From Synechococcus sp. HJ21-Hayes (GTDB lineage Bacteria > Cyanobacteriota > Cyanobacteriia > PCC-6307 > Cyanobiaceae), in contig NZ_JAGQBW010000018.1 of the NCBI RefSeq assembly GCF_024345835.1, positions 1 to 62,665 on the forward strand: 62,665 nt of DNA. Direction: 5' to 3'. A model generated the notes under the pieces. It had not been told where the DNA came from. It saw only the letters and a program-made list of their open reading frames with translations, and searched no databases. The position numbers were made by a program, and so were the translations under genes. This document shows positions 8,404 to 18,159 of the stretch, piece by piece; the first letter of the stretch is position 1, and each line of letters opens with the position of its first letter.

Positions 8404-10104
8404 ATGGCCCCCCTGCCCCTCCAGGCCATGGATCTCACCACCCTGCGGGCGGTGCTGGGGGAATTGGAGCCTCGGCTGGTGCCCAGCCGCTTCGAGAAGG
8501 CCCAGCAGGCCGATTCCCACACCCTGCAGCTCGGCTTTCGCAGCCTGGAGGGGCGCACCTGGCTGGAGCTCAGCTGGCAGGCCGAAGCCCCCAGGCTGTT
8601 CGCCATCCCCCCACCGCCCCGCGGTGGGGATGGCAGCACCCTGGCCCAGCAGTTGCAGCACGGCCTGGGTGGCCTTGCCCTGGTGGCGCTGGAGCAACCG
8701 AGTTGGGAGCGGGTGGTTCACCTCAAGTTCGCCCCACGGCCTGGCGAGGCCATCAGCCGCACCCTGGTGGTGGAACTGATGGGCCGCCACAGCAATCTCT
8801 TTCTGCTGGATGAGAACCAGCGCGTCGTGGCGGCGGCCCGCCAGGTGCGGGAGCAGCAATCCAGGTTGCGGCCCATCGCCACCGGCGATGTCTACAGCCC
8901 TCCGCCACCCCTGGCGGGCAAGCCCCCCTGCCGCGATGAATCCTTCGCGCACTGGCGGCAGGAACTGCAACTGCTGCCCCTGCCCTTGAAACAGGCCCTG
9001 CAGGGGGCTTATCAGGGCATCAGCCCAGCCCTGGCGCTGCAACTGGCGGGCGACCGGCAGTCCGAGGCCACCGCCCTGCTGAGCCAGCCGGTCGACGCCC
9101 TCACCCCGGAGCAGTGGCAACAACTGTGGCAGGGCTGGCAAACCTGGCTCGCAGCGCTGGACGAGGGCCGTTTTCAGTTCAGCGCGGGCGAGGCAACGGC
9201 CTACAGCTGCTGGAAAGCTGGTGACAGCCCTGGCGATCCCCTAGCCATCAACCAGGCTCTGGCGGACTACCACCGCCAGCAGCTGGGACAACGACGGCAG
9301 GGGCAACGGCGCCGGCAGCTGGAACAACGGCTGCAGCAGGCCCTCAGCCGTGAGCAGCAGCAACAGCAGCACCAACAGGCGCTGCTGGATCAGGTGGAGA
9401 ACAGCGACGCCTTGCAGCGCCGGGCCGATGCCCTGCTGTGCCTGCCACAACCCAGCCGCGAGCAGGTGGGAGAGGCCCAGTCTCTCTATAAAAAAGCCCG
9501 CAAACTGCGGCGTTCCGTGGCCGCGATCACCCCGCGGCTGGAGCAACACCACCAGCGCATCGCCGAGCTGGACGCGAGCCTCACCTACCTGGAGCAGCTT
9601 CCGCCCACGGCCAGCCTCAACGAGCTCACTGCCCTGGAACAGGACAGTGACCTGGTGCTCAAACAGCGCTCCAAGGGCACGGGATCACGCCAGGACGTTC
9701 CCTGCCCCCTGGAAGCACGCAGCCCCAGTGGGGCGCGCCTACAAGTGGGTCGCAACCACCGCCAGAACGAGTGGATCAGCCTGCGCCAGGCCAGGCGCGG
9801 CGATCTCTGGTTCCATGCCCAGGAATGTCCGGGCAGCCACGTGGTGCTCAAGGGGTCCGAAGCACCCCTCAGCGAGGCCGACCTGCAGGCCGCCGCAGAC
9901 CTGGCTGCCCACTTCAGTCGGGCCCGCGGCAACAGCCGGGTGGCCGTGGTGATGGTGCCCACCGAGGATCTGCAACGCATTGCAGGGGCAGCGGCAGGCA
10001 CCGTGCGCCACCGAGGTGGCACCGTGCTCTGGGCCGAACCGGCACGGGCAACAGCCCTTCTGGAGCAGGCAGTCCCTAGCCTCAAGGGGGAGCCCGAGCC
10101 ATGA
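8404..10104 (+). CDS. rqcH: Rqc2/RqcH homologue (NFACT family)
   Basis: 566 residues from the ATG giving MAPLPLQ; the ATG eight codons later (MDLTTLRAV) is equally possible. The order is an NFACT-N domain ([27 protein letters not shown]), a middle region, a very Gln-rich coiled coil (about residues 285-400) and an NFACT-R domain ([33 protein letters not shown]). RqcH binds stalled 50S-peptidyl-tRNA complexes and recruits tRNA-Ala to add C-terminal alanine degrons. The Asp-Arg pair important for tailing appears as Glu102-Arg103. The gene overlaps tatC by 4 bases. Confidence 0.9.
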   Translation: MAPLPLQAMDLTTLRAVLGELEPRLVPSRFEKAQQADSHTLQLGFRSLEGRTWLELSWQAEAPRLFAIPPPPRGGDGSTLAQQLQHGLGGLALVALEQPSWERVVHLKFAPRPGEAISRTLVVELMGRHSNLFLLDENQRVVAAARQVREQQSRLRPIATGDVYSPPPPLAGKPPCRDESFAHWRQELQLLPLPLKQALQGAYQGISPALALQLAGDRQSEATALLSQPVDALTPEQWQQLWQGWQTWLAALDEGRFQFSAGEATAYSCWKAGDSPGDPLAINQALADYHRQQLGQRRQGQRRRQLEQRLQQALSREQQQQQHQQALLDQVENSDALQRRADALLCLPQPSREQVGEAQSLYKKARKLRRSVAAITPRLEQHHQRIAELDASLTYLEQLPPTASLNELTALEQDSDLVLKQRSKGTGSRQDVPCPLEARSPSGARLQVGRNHRQNEWISLRQARRGDLWFHAQECPGSHVVLKGSEAPLSEADLQAAADLAAHFSRARGNSRVAVVMVPTEDLQRIAGAAAGTVRHRGGTVLWAEPARATALLEQAVPSLKGEPEP

Positions 10105-10877
10105 GCGAAAACGACACCCTGCCCGCGCCAGCACCACCGCTGAGCGATCTCGGTAACGAGTTCCCGGGGGAGGTGGAGATGACCCTGGTGGATCACCTGG
10201 AGGAACTGCGCAGCCGCATCCTGCGCAGCCTGCTGGCGGTGGTGATCGGCGCGGCCGGTTGCCTGCTGCTGGTGCGCCCCCTGGTGCGACTGCTGGAGGT
10301 GCCAGCCCACGGCATCCGCTTTCTGCAGCTGGCCCCGGGTGAATTTCTGTTCGTGTCGCTCAAGGTGGCGGGCTACGCCGGCCTCACCCTGGCCCTCCCC
10401 TACGTTCTCTACGAGGGGCTTGCCTTTGTGCTGCCCGGCCTCACCCGCCGCGAACAACGCCTGGTGGCTCCAGCGGTAGCGGGCTCGGCGGTGTTGTTCG
10501 TGGCGGGCCTGGCCTTCGCCTGGTGGGCCCTGGTGCCAGCGGCCCTCAATTTCCTGGTGAGCTATGGCGCCGATGTAGTGGAGCCGATCTGGTCGATCGA
10601 GCGCTACCTGGATTTCGTGCTGCTGCTGATGGTGGCCACCGCCCTGGCGTTCCAGCTGCCGGTGCTGCAACTGCTACTGGCAGCCCTGGGGGTAGTGCGC
10701 GCCCAGACCATGCTCGGCGCCTGGCGCTGGGTGGTGGTGGCCTCGGCTCTGGCAGGAGCCGTACTCACCCCCTCCACGGATCCGATCACGATGCTGCTGC
10801 TCACCGGGGCGATCACAGCCCTTTATCTGATCGGCGTGGGCCTGGCCACTCTGGTGCAGCGGCCCCAGACGGCCTAG
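10101..10877 (+). CDS. tatC: Twin-arginine translocase subunit TatC
   Basis: 258 residues. The cytoplasmic N-terminal motif MTLVDHLEELRSRI is the Tat-signal recognition site, and the six membrane helices include the conserved block PYVLYEGLAFVLPGLTRRE and the C-terminal TPSTDPITMLLL. The protein forms the receptor for twin-arginine precursors in the thylakoid and/or plasma membrane. Its start overlaps the rqcH stop by 4 bases. PetC, whose N-terminus carries Arg-Arg, is encoded just downstream and is a likely client. Confidence 0.96.
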   Translation: MSENDTLPAPAPPLSDLGNEFPGEVEMTLVDHLEELRSRILRSLLAVVIGAAGCLLLVRPLVRLLEVPAHGIRFLQLAPGEFLFVSLKVAGYAGLTLALPYVLYEGLAFVLPGLTRREQRLVAPAVAGSAVLFVAGLAFAWWALVPAALNFLVSYGADVVEPIWSIERYLDFVLLLMVATALAFQLPVLQLLLAALGVVRAQTMLGAWRWVVVASALAGAVLTPSTDPITMLLLTGAITALYLIGVGLATLVQRPQTA

Positions 10878-11215
10878 AGCAGAAACTCGCTGGCCCGGCC
10901 TTGCGGCAGCTCCAGCGGCAGGGTCATGGCCTTGCCAAGCCGGGGTTTATCGGTGGTGCTATTGAGCCAGTGGCGCACTTGGGCGGCCACCCCCAGGCCA
11001 TTGAGCGTGCCCACCAGCTCCTCCAACTTGGCCGCGTACTGCTCGGCATCCAGCGGGAACGACTGCTGCTCCAGGTAGCCCCACATCACCTGCAGGTAAA
11101 GACGACCCCGCCTGGAAATGAGCTGCAGGTCGTAGGAGGCCTGCCAGCGACGCCGCAACAGCTCCAGCACTTCTAAGGCCACCAGGGGGGCGGCGGGGAG
11201 GTCGGCGGAATCCAA
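10874..11215 (-). CDS. DUF3067 family protein
   Basis: About 113 residues if the TTG before DSADLPAAP is used; the frame stays open to a TTG at 11296, and a GTG at PLVALEV is another candidate. The core [34 protein letters not shown] and [14 protein letters not shown] matches my recollection of DUF3067, a family of cyanobacteria and plastid-bearing organisms with no established function. It is soluble and has no signal peptide. It converges with tatC (4-base overlap) and its 5' end faces petC. Confidence 0.75.
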   Translation of the reverse strand: MDSADLPAAPLVALEVLELLRRRWQASYDLQLISRRGRLYLQVMWGYLEQQSFPLDAEQYAAKLEELVGTLNGLGVAAQVRHWLNSTTDKPRLGKAMTLPLELPQGRASEFLL

Positions 11216-11343
11216 GGGTGTGGCAGCGGGCGCGCAACAGCATGTTGCAGGGTCTCGGCAGAGCCCTGTTGGGCCAAGCCGTTCAGGGCTGGGCAAGGTT
11301 CATAATGGGCGCCACGTTGCAGTGGGCTCCCCAGCCGCCCCGT

Positions 11344-11892
11344 ATGACCCAGATCCCAGCGCCCTCGTCCAGCGGTGATGTTCCCGGAATGGGTCGTCGG
11401 CAGTTCATGAATCTGCTGACCTTCGGCACGGTCACAGGCGTGGCCCTGGGTGCCCTCTACCCGGTGGTGAACTACTTCATCCCCCCCAAGGCCGCCGGTG
11501 GTGGTGGTGGCGTGACCGCCAAGGATGAGCTGGGCAACAACGTCACCGCCAGCGGCTGGCTCGGCAGCCACAAGGAAGGCGACCGCAGCCTGGTGCAGGG
11601 CCTCAAGGGCGATCCCACCTATCTGATCGTCGAGGGCAGCGATGCCATCGGCAGCTACGGCATCAACGCCATCTGCACCCACCTGGGCTGCGTGGTGCCC
11701 TGGAACGATGGGGCCAACAAGTTCATGTGCCCCTGCCACGGCTCCCAGTACGACGCAACCGGCAAGGTGGTACGCGGTCCCGCTCCCCTCTCCCTGGCCC
11801 TAGCCCACGTCTCGGTGGAGAACGACAACGTGTTCCTGAGCCAGTGGACTGAAACAGATTTCCGCACCGGCGAGAAGCCCTGGTGGGCCTGA
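11344..11892 (+). CDS. petC: Cytochrome b6f Rieske iron-sulfur subunit PetC
   Basis: 182 residues. The N-terminus has [18 protein letters not shown], an uncleaved twin-arginine-type anchor, then a Gly-rich hinge ([14 protein letters not shown]). The Rieske domain has the two 2Fe-2S motifs CTHLGC and CPCHGSQYD and the family C-terminus RTGEKPWWA. PetC carries electrons from plastoquinol to cytochrome f. The start is fixed by the normal family N-terminus; upstream codons in the open frame have no family match. petA follows after about 50 bases, the conserved petCA operon. Confidence 0.98.
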   Translation: MTQIPAPSSSGDVPGMGRRQFMNLLTFGTVTGVALGALYPVVNYFIPPKAAGGGGGVTAKDELGNNVTASGWLGSHKEGDRSLVQGLKGDPTYLIVEGSDAIGSYGINAICTHLGCVVPWNDGANKFMCPCHGSQYDATGKVVRGPAPLSLALAHVSVENDNVFLSQWTETDFRTGEKPWWA

Positions 11893-11942
11893 TCTACCCC
11901 GCGCTCGTCTCCCCCTTGCCCGCCCGCCCGCCCCAACGCCCC

Positions 11943-12875
11943 ATGCGTCGCTCCTTCTCCCTGCTGCTGAGTTCGCTCCTCGCCCTCGGCGCCCTGTTCG
12001 TGGCTCCCCAGGCAAGCTGGGCCTACCCCTTCTGGGCGCAGCAGAACTACGCCACCCCCCGGGAAGCCACCGGCAAGTTGGCCTGCGCCAACTGCCACCT
12101 GGCCAAGAAGCCCACCCAGGTGGAAGTGCCCCAGGCGGTCTTCCCCGACGAGGTGTTCAAAGTTGAGGTAAAGATCCCCTACGACACCTCTGTTCAGCAG
12201 GTTGCTGGTGACGGCAGTGCCACCGGGCTCAATGTGGGCGCCGTGGTGATGCTGCCCGATGGTTTCAAACTCGCACCGGCCGATCGCCTCAGCGAGGAGC
12301 TCAAGGAGGAAACCGCCGGTGTCTACGTGACCCAGTGGAGCGACAACGACCCCAACATCCTGCTGGTGGGCCCCCTCCCGGGTGACCAGCACCAGACGAT
12401 CACCTTCCCGATCCTCGCTCCCGATCCCGCAACCGACAGCAACATCCACTTCGGCAAGTACCAGCTACACGTGGGCGGCAACCGTGGCCGCGGCCAGGTG
12501 TATCCCACTGGCGAGAAGAGCAACAACGGCGTATTCAATGCCTCCGTTGCCGGCAGCGTGGAAGCGATCAACGCCGGTGAGAACGGCGGATCCGTGGTGG
12601 TGATCAAAACCGCCGACGGCACCAGCGTGAATGAGGCCATCCCCGCCGGCCCCACCGTGACCGCCAGCGTGGGACAGGCCGTGGTGGTGGGCGAAGCCCT
12701 CACCAACGATCCCAACGTGGGTGGGTTCGGCCAGCTCGATGCTGAGGTGGTGCTCCAGAACCCTGTGCGTATCTACGGGATGCTCGCCTTCTTCGCCGCC
12801 GTTGCCCTAGCCCAGATCATGCTGGTACTGAAGAAGAGGCAGGTAGAAAAGGTGCAGGCTGCCGAAGGCGTCTGA
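11943..12875 (+). CDS. petA: Apocytochrome f (PetA)
   Basis: 310 residues. A signal peptide ([16 protein letters not shown]..., cleaved after SWA) leaves a mature N-terminus [17 protein letters not shown], whose Tyr amino group ligates heme. The c-type heme site CANCH follows. Further family features are [20 protein letters not shown] and the C-terminal membrane anchor before [10 protein letters not shown]. The subunit accepts electrons from the Rieske protein and passes them to plastocyanin or cytochrome c6. It is co-transcribed with petC. The stop overlaps the lgt start by one base. Confidence 0.98.
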   Translation: MRRSFSLLLSSLLALGALFVAPQASWAYPFWAQQNYATPREATGKLACANCHLAKKPTQVEVPQAVFPDEVFKVEVKIPYDTSVQQVAGDGSATGLNVGAVVMLPDGFKLAPADRLSEELKEETAGVYVTQWSDNDPNILLVGPLPGDQHQTITFPILAPDPATDSNIHFGKYQLHVGGNRGRGQVYPTGEKSNNGVFNASVAGSVEAINAGENGGSVVVIKTADGTSVNEAIPAGPTVTASVGQAVVVGEALTNDPNVGGFGQLDAEVVLQNPVRIYGMLAFFAAVALAQIMLVLKKRQVEKVQAAEGV

Positions 12876-13750
12876 TGCATCTCGCTGTGTTCACCTCACC
12901 GGGGCCCTTGCTGTTTCAGCTGGGCCCTTTTTCTCTGCGCTGGTATGGCTTACTGATCGCCGTTGCGGTGTTGCTGGGCCTGATGCTCGCCACGCGCCTG
13001 GGCAGACAACGGGGCATCGAGCCGGCGATGATCGCCGACCTATTGCCGATCCTGGTGCTGGCGGCCGTGATTGGTGCTCGCGTGTACTACGTGGTGTTCG
13101 AGTGGCGGCAATACCAGTTGAACTGGCTCGATGCCCTGGCGATCTGGAGGGGAGGGATAGCCATCCACGGCGCCCTGCTCGGCGGCAGCCTCGCGGTGAT
13201 TCTCTATTGCCGCTGGCGCAAGCTCGCCTTCTGGAACCTGCTCGATGTGCTGGTGCCATCGGTAGCCCTTGGCCAGGCCATCGGCCGCTGGGGCAACTTC
13301 TTCAACTCCGAGGCCTTCGGTCTTCCCACTGATCTGCCCTGGAAACTCACCATTCCATTCGCCAATCGGCCCATTCAGTTCCTGGACCAAACCACGTTCC
13401 ACCCCACATTTCTCTACGAGTCGTTGTGGAATCTGGGGGTGGTGATCCTGCTGTTGGTGTTGTTCCAGCGGGGCCTGAAGGGCCAGCTGCCCCTGCCGGC
13501 GGGAGCCCTCAGTTGCTTCTACCTGCTCACTTACAGCACCGGGCGGCTGTGGATTGAGGGGTTACGCATCGATCCTCTCTGCCTGGCCGGCGCACCTCCC
13601 TTCTGTGACGGTGGGTTGCGCATGGCACAGCTGGTGAGCCTGGTGTTGATGGCCGCCGCAGGATTCGGCCTTTACTGGCTGTATGTCCGTCAGCGGGCTC
13701 TGCCCGATCCGAGCGGCATCAACCTGCCTTCCTCCGGCTCCCCCACTTGA
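12875..13750 (+). CDS. lgt: Prolipoprotein diacylglyceryl transferase
   Basis: 291 residues with about seven membrane helices. The signatures are [29 protein letters not shown]-like [40 protein letters not shown] and [11 protein letters not shown]. The enzyme adds diacylglycerol to the lipobox cysteine of preprolipoproteins; several probable lipoproteins are encoded in this window. The ATG overlaps the petA stop (TGATG). Codons 10-20 contain a terminator-like hairpin with a T-run, which could reduce transcription into this gene relative to petCA. Confidence 0.96.
   Translation: MHLAVFTSPGPLLFQLGPFSLRWYGLLIAVAVLLGLMLATRLGRQRGIEPAMIADLLPILVLAAVIGARVYYVVFEWRQYQLNWLDALAIWRGGIAIHGALLGGSLAVILYCRWRKLAFWNLLDVLVPSVALGQAIGRWGNFFNSEAFGLPTDLPWKLTIPFANRPIQFLDQTTFHPTFLYESLWNLGVVILLLVLFQRGLKGQLPLPAGALSCFYLLTYSTGRLWIEGLRIDPLCLAGAPPFCDGGLRMAQLVSLVLMAAAGFGLYWLYVRQRALPDPSGINLPSSGSPT
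12902..12932 (+). terminator. Terminator-like hairpin inside the 5' end of lgt, just after petA
   Basis: GGGCCC-TT-GCTG-TTT-CAGC-T-GGGCCC followed by TTTTT forms a six-pair GC stem, a small internal loop, a four-pair upper stem, a three-base loop and a U5 tract. It begins 27 bases after the petA stop and lies wholly within lgt codons. The geometry fits an intrinsic terminator or attenuator. The repeated Gly-Pro in Lgt might produce it by chance, so function is inferred. Confidence 0.5.
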
Positions 13751-14553
13751 ACAACGACCTCACCACAGCAACCACCGCCAAGGTCTGGGTCGTGGGGGCT
13801 GGCCCTGGAGCCCCAGATCTACTCACCATCCGGGCCCTACGGGCGATCGAACAGGCCGAGGTGTTGATCTGGACCGATTCCCTGGTGAGCCCGCAGCTGG
13901 CCGCCCTGGCTCCGTCCGCCTGTGAGCGCATTCGCACCAGCACCCTCACTTTGGAGGAGGTGATGGAGCTGATGCTGGATCGCGCCAGGGCCGGTAAGCG
14001 GGTAGTGCGCCTCCACGATGGCGATACCTGCCTCTACAGCGCCCTCAATGAACAACTCTGCCGGCTGCTGGATGCCGACATCACTGTGGAGGTGGTGCCC
14101 GGGCTCAGCGCCTACCAGGCCACCGCGGCTGCCCTGAGCAGTGAACTCACCATTCCCGGCCTGGTGCAGACCATCGTGCTTAGCCGTGCTGGTGGACGCA
14201 CAGGGTTGCCGGAGAACGAATCGCTCGAGCGGCTGGCGGCCCTGCAGGCCTCCCTGTGCCTCTACCTGAGTGCGCGCCACGTGGAGCAGGTGCAGGCCGA
14301 GCTACTGCGGCACTACCCAGCCGACACCCCCGTGGCGATCGGCTATCGCGTCAGCTGGCCCGACCAGTGGCTCACGGTGGTGCCCCTGAGCGAAATGGCT
14401 CAGGTGAGCCAGGAACGGGACCTCATCCGCACCACCCTGTACGTGGTGAGTCCGGCGTTGGCGGCCCCAGGAGAGGCACGATCCAAGCTGTATTCAGCCA
14501 GCCATCACCACCTGTTCCGCGGCGGGGCGGAGGTGGGGCCCACGATGTTTTAA
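13747..14553 (+). CDS. cobM: Precorrin-4 C11-methyltransferase
   Basis: 268 residues starting at TTG, which overlaps the lgt stop by 4 bases. The tetrapyrrole methylase fold is clear: [15 protein letters not shown] (SAM loop), [43 protein letters not shown] and, near the end, [15 protein letters not shown]. The CobM/CbiF subgroup methylates C11 in corrin-ring synthesis with S-adenosylmethionine. It sits at the end of petC-petA-lgt-cobM and is followed by tRNA-Val. No other corrin-ring gene is adjacent; a CobT-like protein is encoded 24 kb away. Confidence 0.92.
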   Translation: MNNDLTTATTAKVWVVGAGPGAPDLLTIRALRAIEQAEVLIWTDSLVSPQLAALAPSACERIRTSTLTLEEVMELMLDRARAGKRVVRLHDGDTCLYSALNEQLCRLLDADITVEVVPGLSAYQATAAALSSELTIPGLVQTIVLSRAGGRTGLPENESLERLAALQASLCLYLSARHVEQVQAELLRHYPADTPVAIGYRVSWPDQWLTVVPLSEMAQVSQERDLIRTTLYVVSPALAAPGEARSKLYSASHHHLFRGGAEVGPTMF

Positions 14554-14566
14554 GCTCTTGGGGTGC

Positions 14567-14638
<72 letters not shown>

Positions 14639-14783
14639 TATTTTGAATTCAACCCCTGCACTGCAGGAGTTTCATCGTTACGAGCCATCCCGACTGGCCC
14701 CTTTTGCGGCGCCGTACTCGGGCTGTGGTGCATAGACGGCGAATCCAGGTCACAATGCCGCCACGAGATCATCGGCCCCGCGC
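14639..14783. other. Intergenic region between tRNA-Val and the RodZ-like gene
   Basis: 145 bases with no supported coding sequence. A 13-bp palindrome, CCTGCA-C-TGCAGG, lies at 14655-14667. It is too tight for an RNA hairpin, but could be a protein-binding dyad. No clear promoter could be assigned. Confidence 0.4.
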
Positions 14784-15581
14784 GTGAGCGCCAGCATCCC
14801 CACCATGGACCTTGACGCTGGAACGCCGTCTGCCGATTCGGCCCTAGAGCGCCTGGGCCTCACCCTGAGGGAGGCTCGCCTGGCCCGCGGCATGGACTGC
14901 CGCACCCTCGCGGCTCAGTTGCGCATGGGTCCCGAACAACTGGAAGCCCTCGAAGCGGGGGATTCCAGCCGGTTACCGGAAATGGTGTTCGTGATCGCCC
15001 ATGCCCGGCGTGTGGCCGACGCCCTCGGCGTGGACGTGAACCTCTTGATCACGCCGCTGAAACAGAGTGCCAGTGCCCTGAAGCCTGCCCCGGCTCCACT
15101 CACCGCAGACACCCACACCCCCAAGACCAGCCACAGCCGTAGGCGCCAACCGTCGCTGCTGCCGGTTGTGGGCTGGGTGGCCCTCCTGGCTGGCCTGGCC
15201 GCAGCGGGGGGCTGGGGCTGGCAACAGCGCAACCAGCCCGGCGGCAGGCCCATGACCATCGCCCCATTGGTTCCGGTCCAGCCGCCCCCGCAGCCCGCCC
15301 CCGCCAAGCCAGCGGCCATGCCAACCACCCTTCGCCTCACCACTGCGGAGGCCAGCTGGCTGGAGGTGCGCACCAACACCAGCAAGCAGCTGTTTGAGGG
15401 CAACCTCAAGGGCACGCGAGTTTTCCCCCTGGGCACGGGGCTCAGGGTGTTGGCTGGCCGACCCGATCTGGTTCGCGCCAGCCTTGGCAACACCCCCGGC
15501 AAGACCCTGGGGCGAATTGATCAGCTGAGCTGGGTGGAGTTCAAGCCCTCCGCTCCGGCAGCGGCGGCTCCAACACCCTGA
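14784..15581 (+). CDS. RodZ-like protein (HTH_25 plus DUF4115)
   Basis: 265 residues from GTG. The N-terminal helix-turn-helix (ALERLGLTLREARLARG, then EQLEALEAGD, about residues 20-95) is followed by a basic linker HSRRRQP and one membrane helix (LLPVVGWVALLAGLAAAGG, about 122-140). A Pro-rich spacer leads to a C-terminal beta domain (LRLTTAEASWLEVRTN). This arrangement is that of RodZ, which links MreB filaments to the cell-wall elongation machinery. Because this organism is probably coccoid or a short rod, a shape role is inferred. The 3' end overlaps convergent ppx by about 41 bases. Confidence 0.8.
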   Translation: MSASIPTMDLDAGTPSADSALERLGLTLREARLARGMDCRTLAAQLRMGPEQLEALEAGDSSRLPEMVFVIAHARRVADALGVDVNLLITPLKQSASALKPAPAPLTADTHTPKTSHSRRRQPSLLPVVGWVALLAGLAAAGGWGWQQRNQPGGRPMTIAPLVPVQPPPQPAPAKPAAMPTTLRLTTAEASWLEVRTNTSKQLFEGNLKGTRVFPLGTGLRVLAGRPDLVRASLGNTPGKTLGRIDQLSWVEFKPSAPAAAAPTP

Positions 15582-17205
15582 GGCTCACGCCGGCGGCTTC
15601 CTGCACGGCCGGGGCACAGGCCTGCAGGCTCCAGCGCTCCAGGCTGAGGTCGAGCTCAGCAGCCATGGGCTCCAGCTGGATGCTGAGGCAACTGGTTTCC
15701 TCCAGACGCACCTGAATCCCCGCCACCGACGCCTGGGGGCGACGATCCAGGGCAACGGCCAGCCGCAGCAGCAGGGCCATGGCCGCCACCGTGCGGCGCT
15801 GCTCGCGACCATCGATCAACTGCCAGGCCTCATGCCGTTTCTTGGGCAGGCTGCGGCGGTGGTAGCGGGCCATGGCCGCCACCATGAGCTGCTCACTGTC
15901 GGAGTAGCCCAGTAGGTCGCCGTGGCGAATCAGATACCAGCTGTGCTTGTGATACGACCCCACATTGATGTGTTGGCCACAGCTGTGCAGCATCGCCGCG
16001 GCCCAGAGCAGTTGCCGGCCGCTGCCGTCATCGTTGTGCAACACCCCCTGGGTCTGGCTGTAGAGGCTGAGGGCATAGCCCGCCACCCGCTCCGCCCGAG
16101 CCTGATCCACGCCGTAGCGCTGCACCTGGTGCAGCACGGTGCGCTGGCGAATACTGCTCTGGAACGCAAAACGATCCACGATCAGATCGTTGCGCAGCAT
16201 CCAATCCACGATCAGGCCTTCTCGCAGAGCCCGCTCACTGATCACCAGCTCCTGGGCACCGAGCATCTGCATGGCGGTCTGCAGGATCAGGGCACCGGGA
16301 ACGATGATCTCGGCCCTGCGCTCGTTGAGGCAGGGCAGGGCTCGCCGCTGCTCGGGGGTCATGGTGAGCAGGCGGGCCACCAGCTGATTGAGCCGCTCCC
16401 GCGGCACCCGATAGCCCTGCATGCGCAAAGGAGGGCGAGGATCCTCCGCCGCCGCCATGGCCGCGATCGCCATGGCGGTGCCGCTGGTGCCCACCATCAC
16501 CGGCAATTCGCCTGGGTTGAGCCGCTGCTTCACCTTCAGCACCGCCGGCTCGAGGCTCCCCTGGATGTACGCCCGCAGGAACTCCACCCGCTTGGGGGGT
16601 AGCGGATCGTCGTGAACAAAATCCCGCTGCAGCCGCACGGCCCCCACCCGGGTGCTGGTAAGGGCGCGGGCATCCCGGCCATCCGCCAGGATCAATTCGG
16701 TGGAGCCTCCACCGATATCGAGGATCAGGTGGGGCTGCTCCCCGAAGGCCATGCCGGAGAGCACACCCAGATAGATAAGGCGAGCCTCCTCCGGGCCACT
16801 CACCAGATCCACCTCCAGGCCCAGCTGTTCCTGGATGGCCTGCAGGAATTCCCGGCCATTCGGGGCCTCACGCACGGCACTGGTGGCGGCCGTCACCACA
16901 TCGCCGGGCTGCACACCGTGGCTGGCGGCCAGCTCCCGGCAGTGGCGCAGGGTGATGAAGGCCCGCTCGATCGCCTCGGCGCTGAGGTCGCCGGTTTCAG
17001 GATCACGCTCCCCTAGCCGGGTGGTGGATTTCTCCGTGAGCACCACCGAGAAGCTGCGCAGGGCCGGATCCACAGCCGCGACCAGCAGGTGGATGGAATT
17101 GGTGCCGATGTCAATGCCGGCCACCGGCCGGCTCCCAGCTGTGCCGTTGCCGGCGGAGGTCTCGGTCACGCGGGACAGCAGGCGGTGCTGCTGGCACTTT
17201 CGCAT
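15541..17205 (-). CDS. ppx: Exopolyphosphatase / GppA family phosphatase
   Basis: 554 residues from the ATG giving MRKCQQHRL; an ATG ten codons upstream is possible. The ASKHA-fold motifs are GIDIGTNSIHLLVA near the N-terminus, VTAATSAVREAPNG, the phosphate-binding ILDIGGGSTEL and MVGTSGTAMAI. The C-terminal half is an HD-like helical domain (AAMLHSCGQHIN, ARYHRRSLPKKRHE). The enzyme hydrolyses polyphosphate or pppGpp. Polyphosphate storage is common in cyanobacteria, so exopolyphosphatase is favoured. It is divergent from the prenyltransferase gene, with about 50 bases between the starts. Confidence 0.92.
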   Translation of the reverse strand: MRKCQQHRLLSRVTETSAGNGTAGSRPVAGIDIGTNSIHLLVAAVDPALRSFSVVLTEKSTTRLGERDPETGDLSAEAIERAFITLRHCRELAASHGVQPGDVVTAATSAVREAPNGREFLQAIQEQLGLEVDLVSGPEEARLIYLGVLSGMAFGEQPHLILDIGGGSTELILADGRDARALTSTRVGAVRLQRDFVHDDPLPPKRVEFLRAYIQGSLEPAVLKVKQRLNPGELPVMVGTSGTAMAIAAMAAAEDPRPPLRMQGYRVPRERLNQLVARLLTMTPEQRRALPCLNERRAEIIVPGALILQTAMQMLGAQELVISERALREGLIVDWMLRNDLIVDRFAFQSSIRQRTVLHQVQRYGVDQARAERVAGYALSLYSQTQGVLHNDDGSGRQLLWAAAMLHSCGQHINVGSYHKHSWYLIRHGDLLGYSDSEQLMVAAMARYHRRSLPKKRHEAWQLIDGREQRRTVAAMALLLRLAVALDRRPQASVAGIQVRLEETSCLSIQLEPMAAELDLSLERWSLQACAPAVQEAAGVSLRVLEPPLPERRA

Positions 17206-17253
17206 CGCCGGGCCACCTAACGTGCTGCCCAACATTGGAGAGAGCCCCAGCCT

Positions 17254-18159
17254 GTGGCCGCAGCCCTTGAACTGGTTCAGGCCTGGCTGGCCCTGCTGCG
17301 CTGGGACAAGCCCAGTGGCCGGCTGATCCTGCTGATCCCCGCCGGCTGGAGCCTGTGGCTCCTGCCGGCCACCCCCCCACCAGCGGTGCTGGTGGGCTGG
17401 ATTGTGCTGGGGGGCCTGGCGGTGAGCGGGGCGGGCTGCGTGGCCAACGACCTCTGGGATCGCCGCATCGACCCCCAGGTGGAGCGCACCCGCCAGCGCC
17501 CCCTGGCCAGTGGCCGGATCGGCGTGTCCGCAGCCCTGGTGCTGCTGGGGCTGTGCCTGCTGGCAGCCCTAGCGGTGGTGCTCTGGGGTCTGCCCGCCGG
17601 CAGCCGCGGCCTCTGTCTGGCCCTGGCCCTGGCCACCCTGCCGCCGGTGCTGCTCTACCCCTCCGCCAAGCGCTGGTTTGCCTTCCCCCAGGCGGTACTG
17701 GCCCTCTGCTGGGGCTTCGCCGTGCTGATCCCCTGGGGGGCCGCCACCGGCACCCTGGACGGCGGCTGGCCGCTGTTCACCACCTGGGCGGCCACGCTGC
17801 TGTGGACCTTCGGGTTCGACACGGTGTACGCCATGGCCGACCGCCCGGATGACGCAGCCCTCGGCATCCGCAGCAGCGCCCTCAGCCTCGGGGCCCAGGC
17901 CCCTACGGCCGTGGGCCTTTGCTACGGCGCCACCGCCGTGCTGCTGGCCATCGCCGCAAGGCTGCAGGGGGCCGGCCTGCTCTTCTGGCTGATCTGGGCG
18001 GTTGCCACGGCCGGACTGCTGCGGGAGGCCTGGCTGCTGCGCCGGCCCGAACTGCCCCGATCGGCCTACGGACTGCATTTTCGCCACCAGGTGCTGCTGG
18101 GATCCCTGCTGCTACTGGCCCTGTTGCTCGGACGAACAGGCGGGGCACTGCCGGGATGA
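17254..18159 (+). CDS. 4-hydroxybenzoate polyprenyltransferase (UbiA family)
   Basis: 301 residues from GTG, with eight to nine predicted membrane helices. The two Asp-rich motifs are NDLWDRRIDPQVERTRQRP (about residues 65-83) and DTVYAMADRPDD (about 189-200), which bind Mg-prenyl diphosphate. The N-terminal LLRWDKPSGRLILLIPA matches UbiA. In cyanobacteria this family attaches solanesyl to 4-hydroxybenzoate for plastoquinone. That substrate is inferred; a chlorophyll or tocopherol prenyltransferase is less likely because the KxxGRLILLxPA signature is UbiA-like. Its stop overlaps the next start (ATGA). Confidence 0.9.
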   Translation: MAAALELVQAWLALLRWDKPSGRLILLIPAGWSLWLLPATPPPAVLVGWIVLGGLAVSGAGCVANDLWDRRIDPQVERTRQRPLASGRIGVSAALVLLGLCLLAALAVVLWGLPAGSRGLCLALALATLPPVLLYPSAKRWFAFPQAVLALCWGFAVLIPWGAATGTLDGGWPLFTTWAATLLWTFGFDTVYAMADRPDDAALGIRSSALSLGAQAPTAVGLCYGATAVLLAIAARLQGAGLLFWLIWAVATAGLLREAWLLRRPELPRSAYGLHFRHQVLLGSLLLLALLLGRTGGALPG

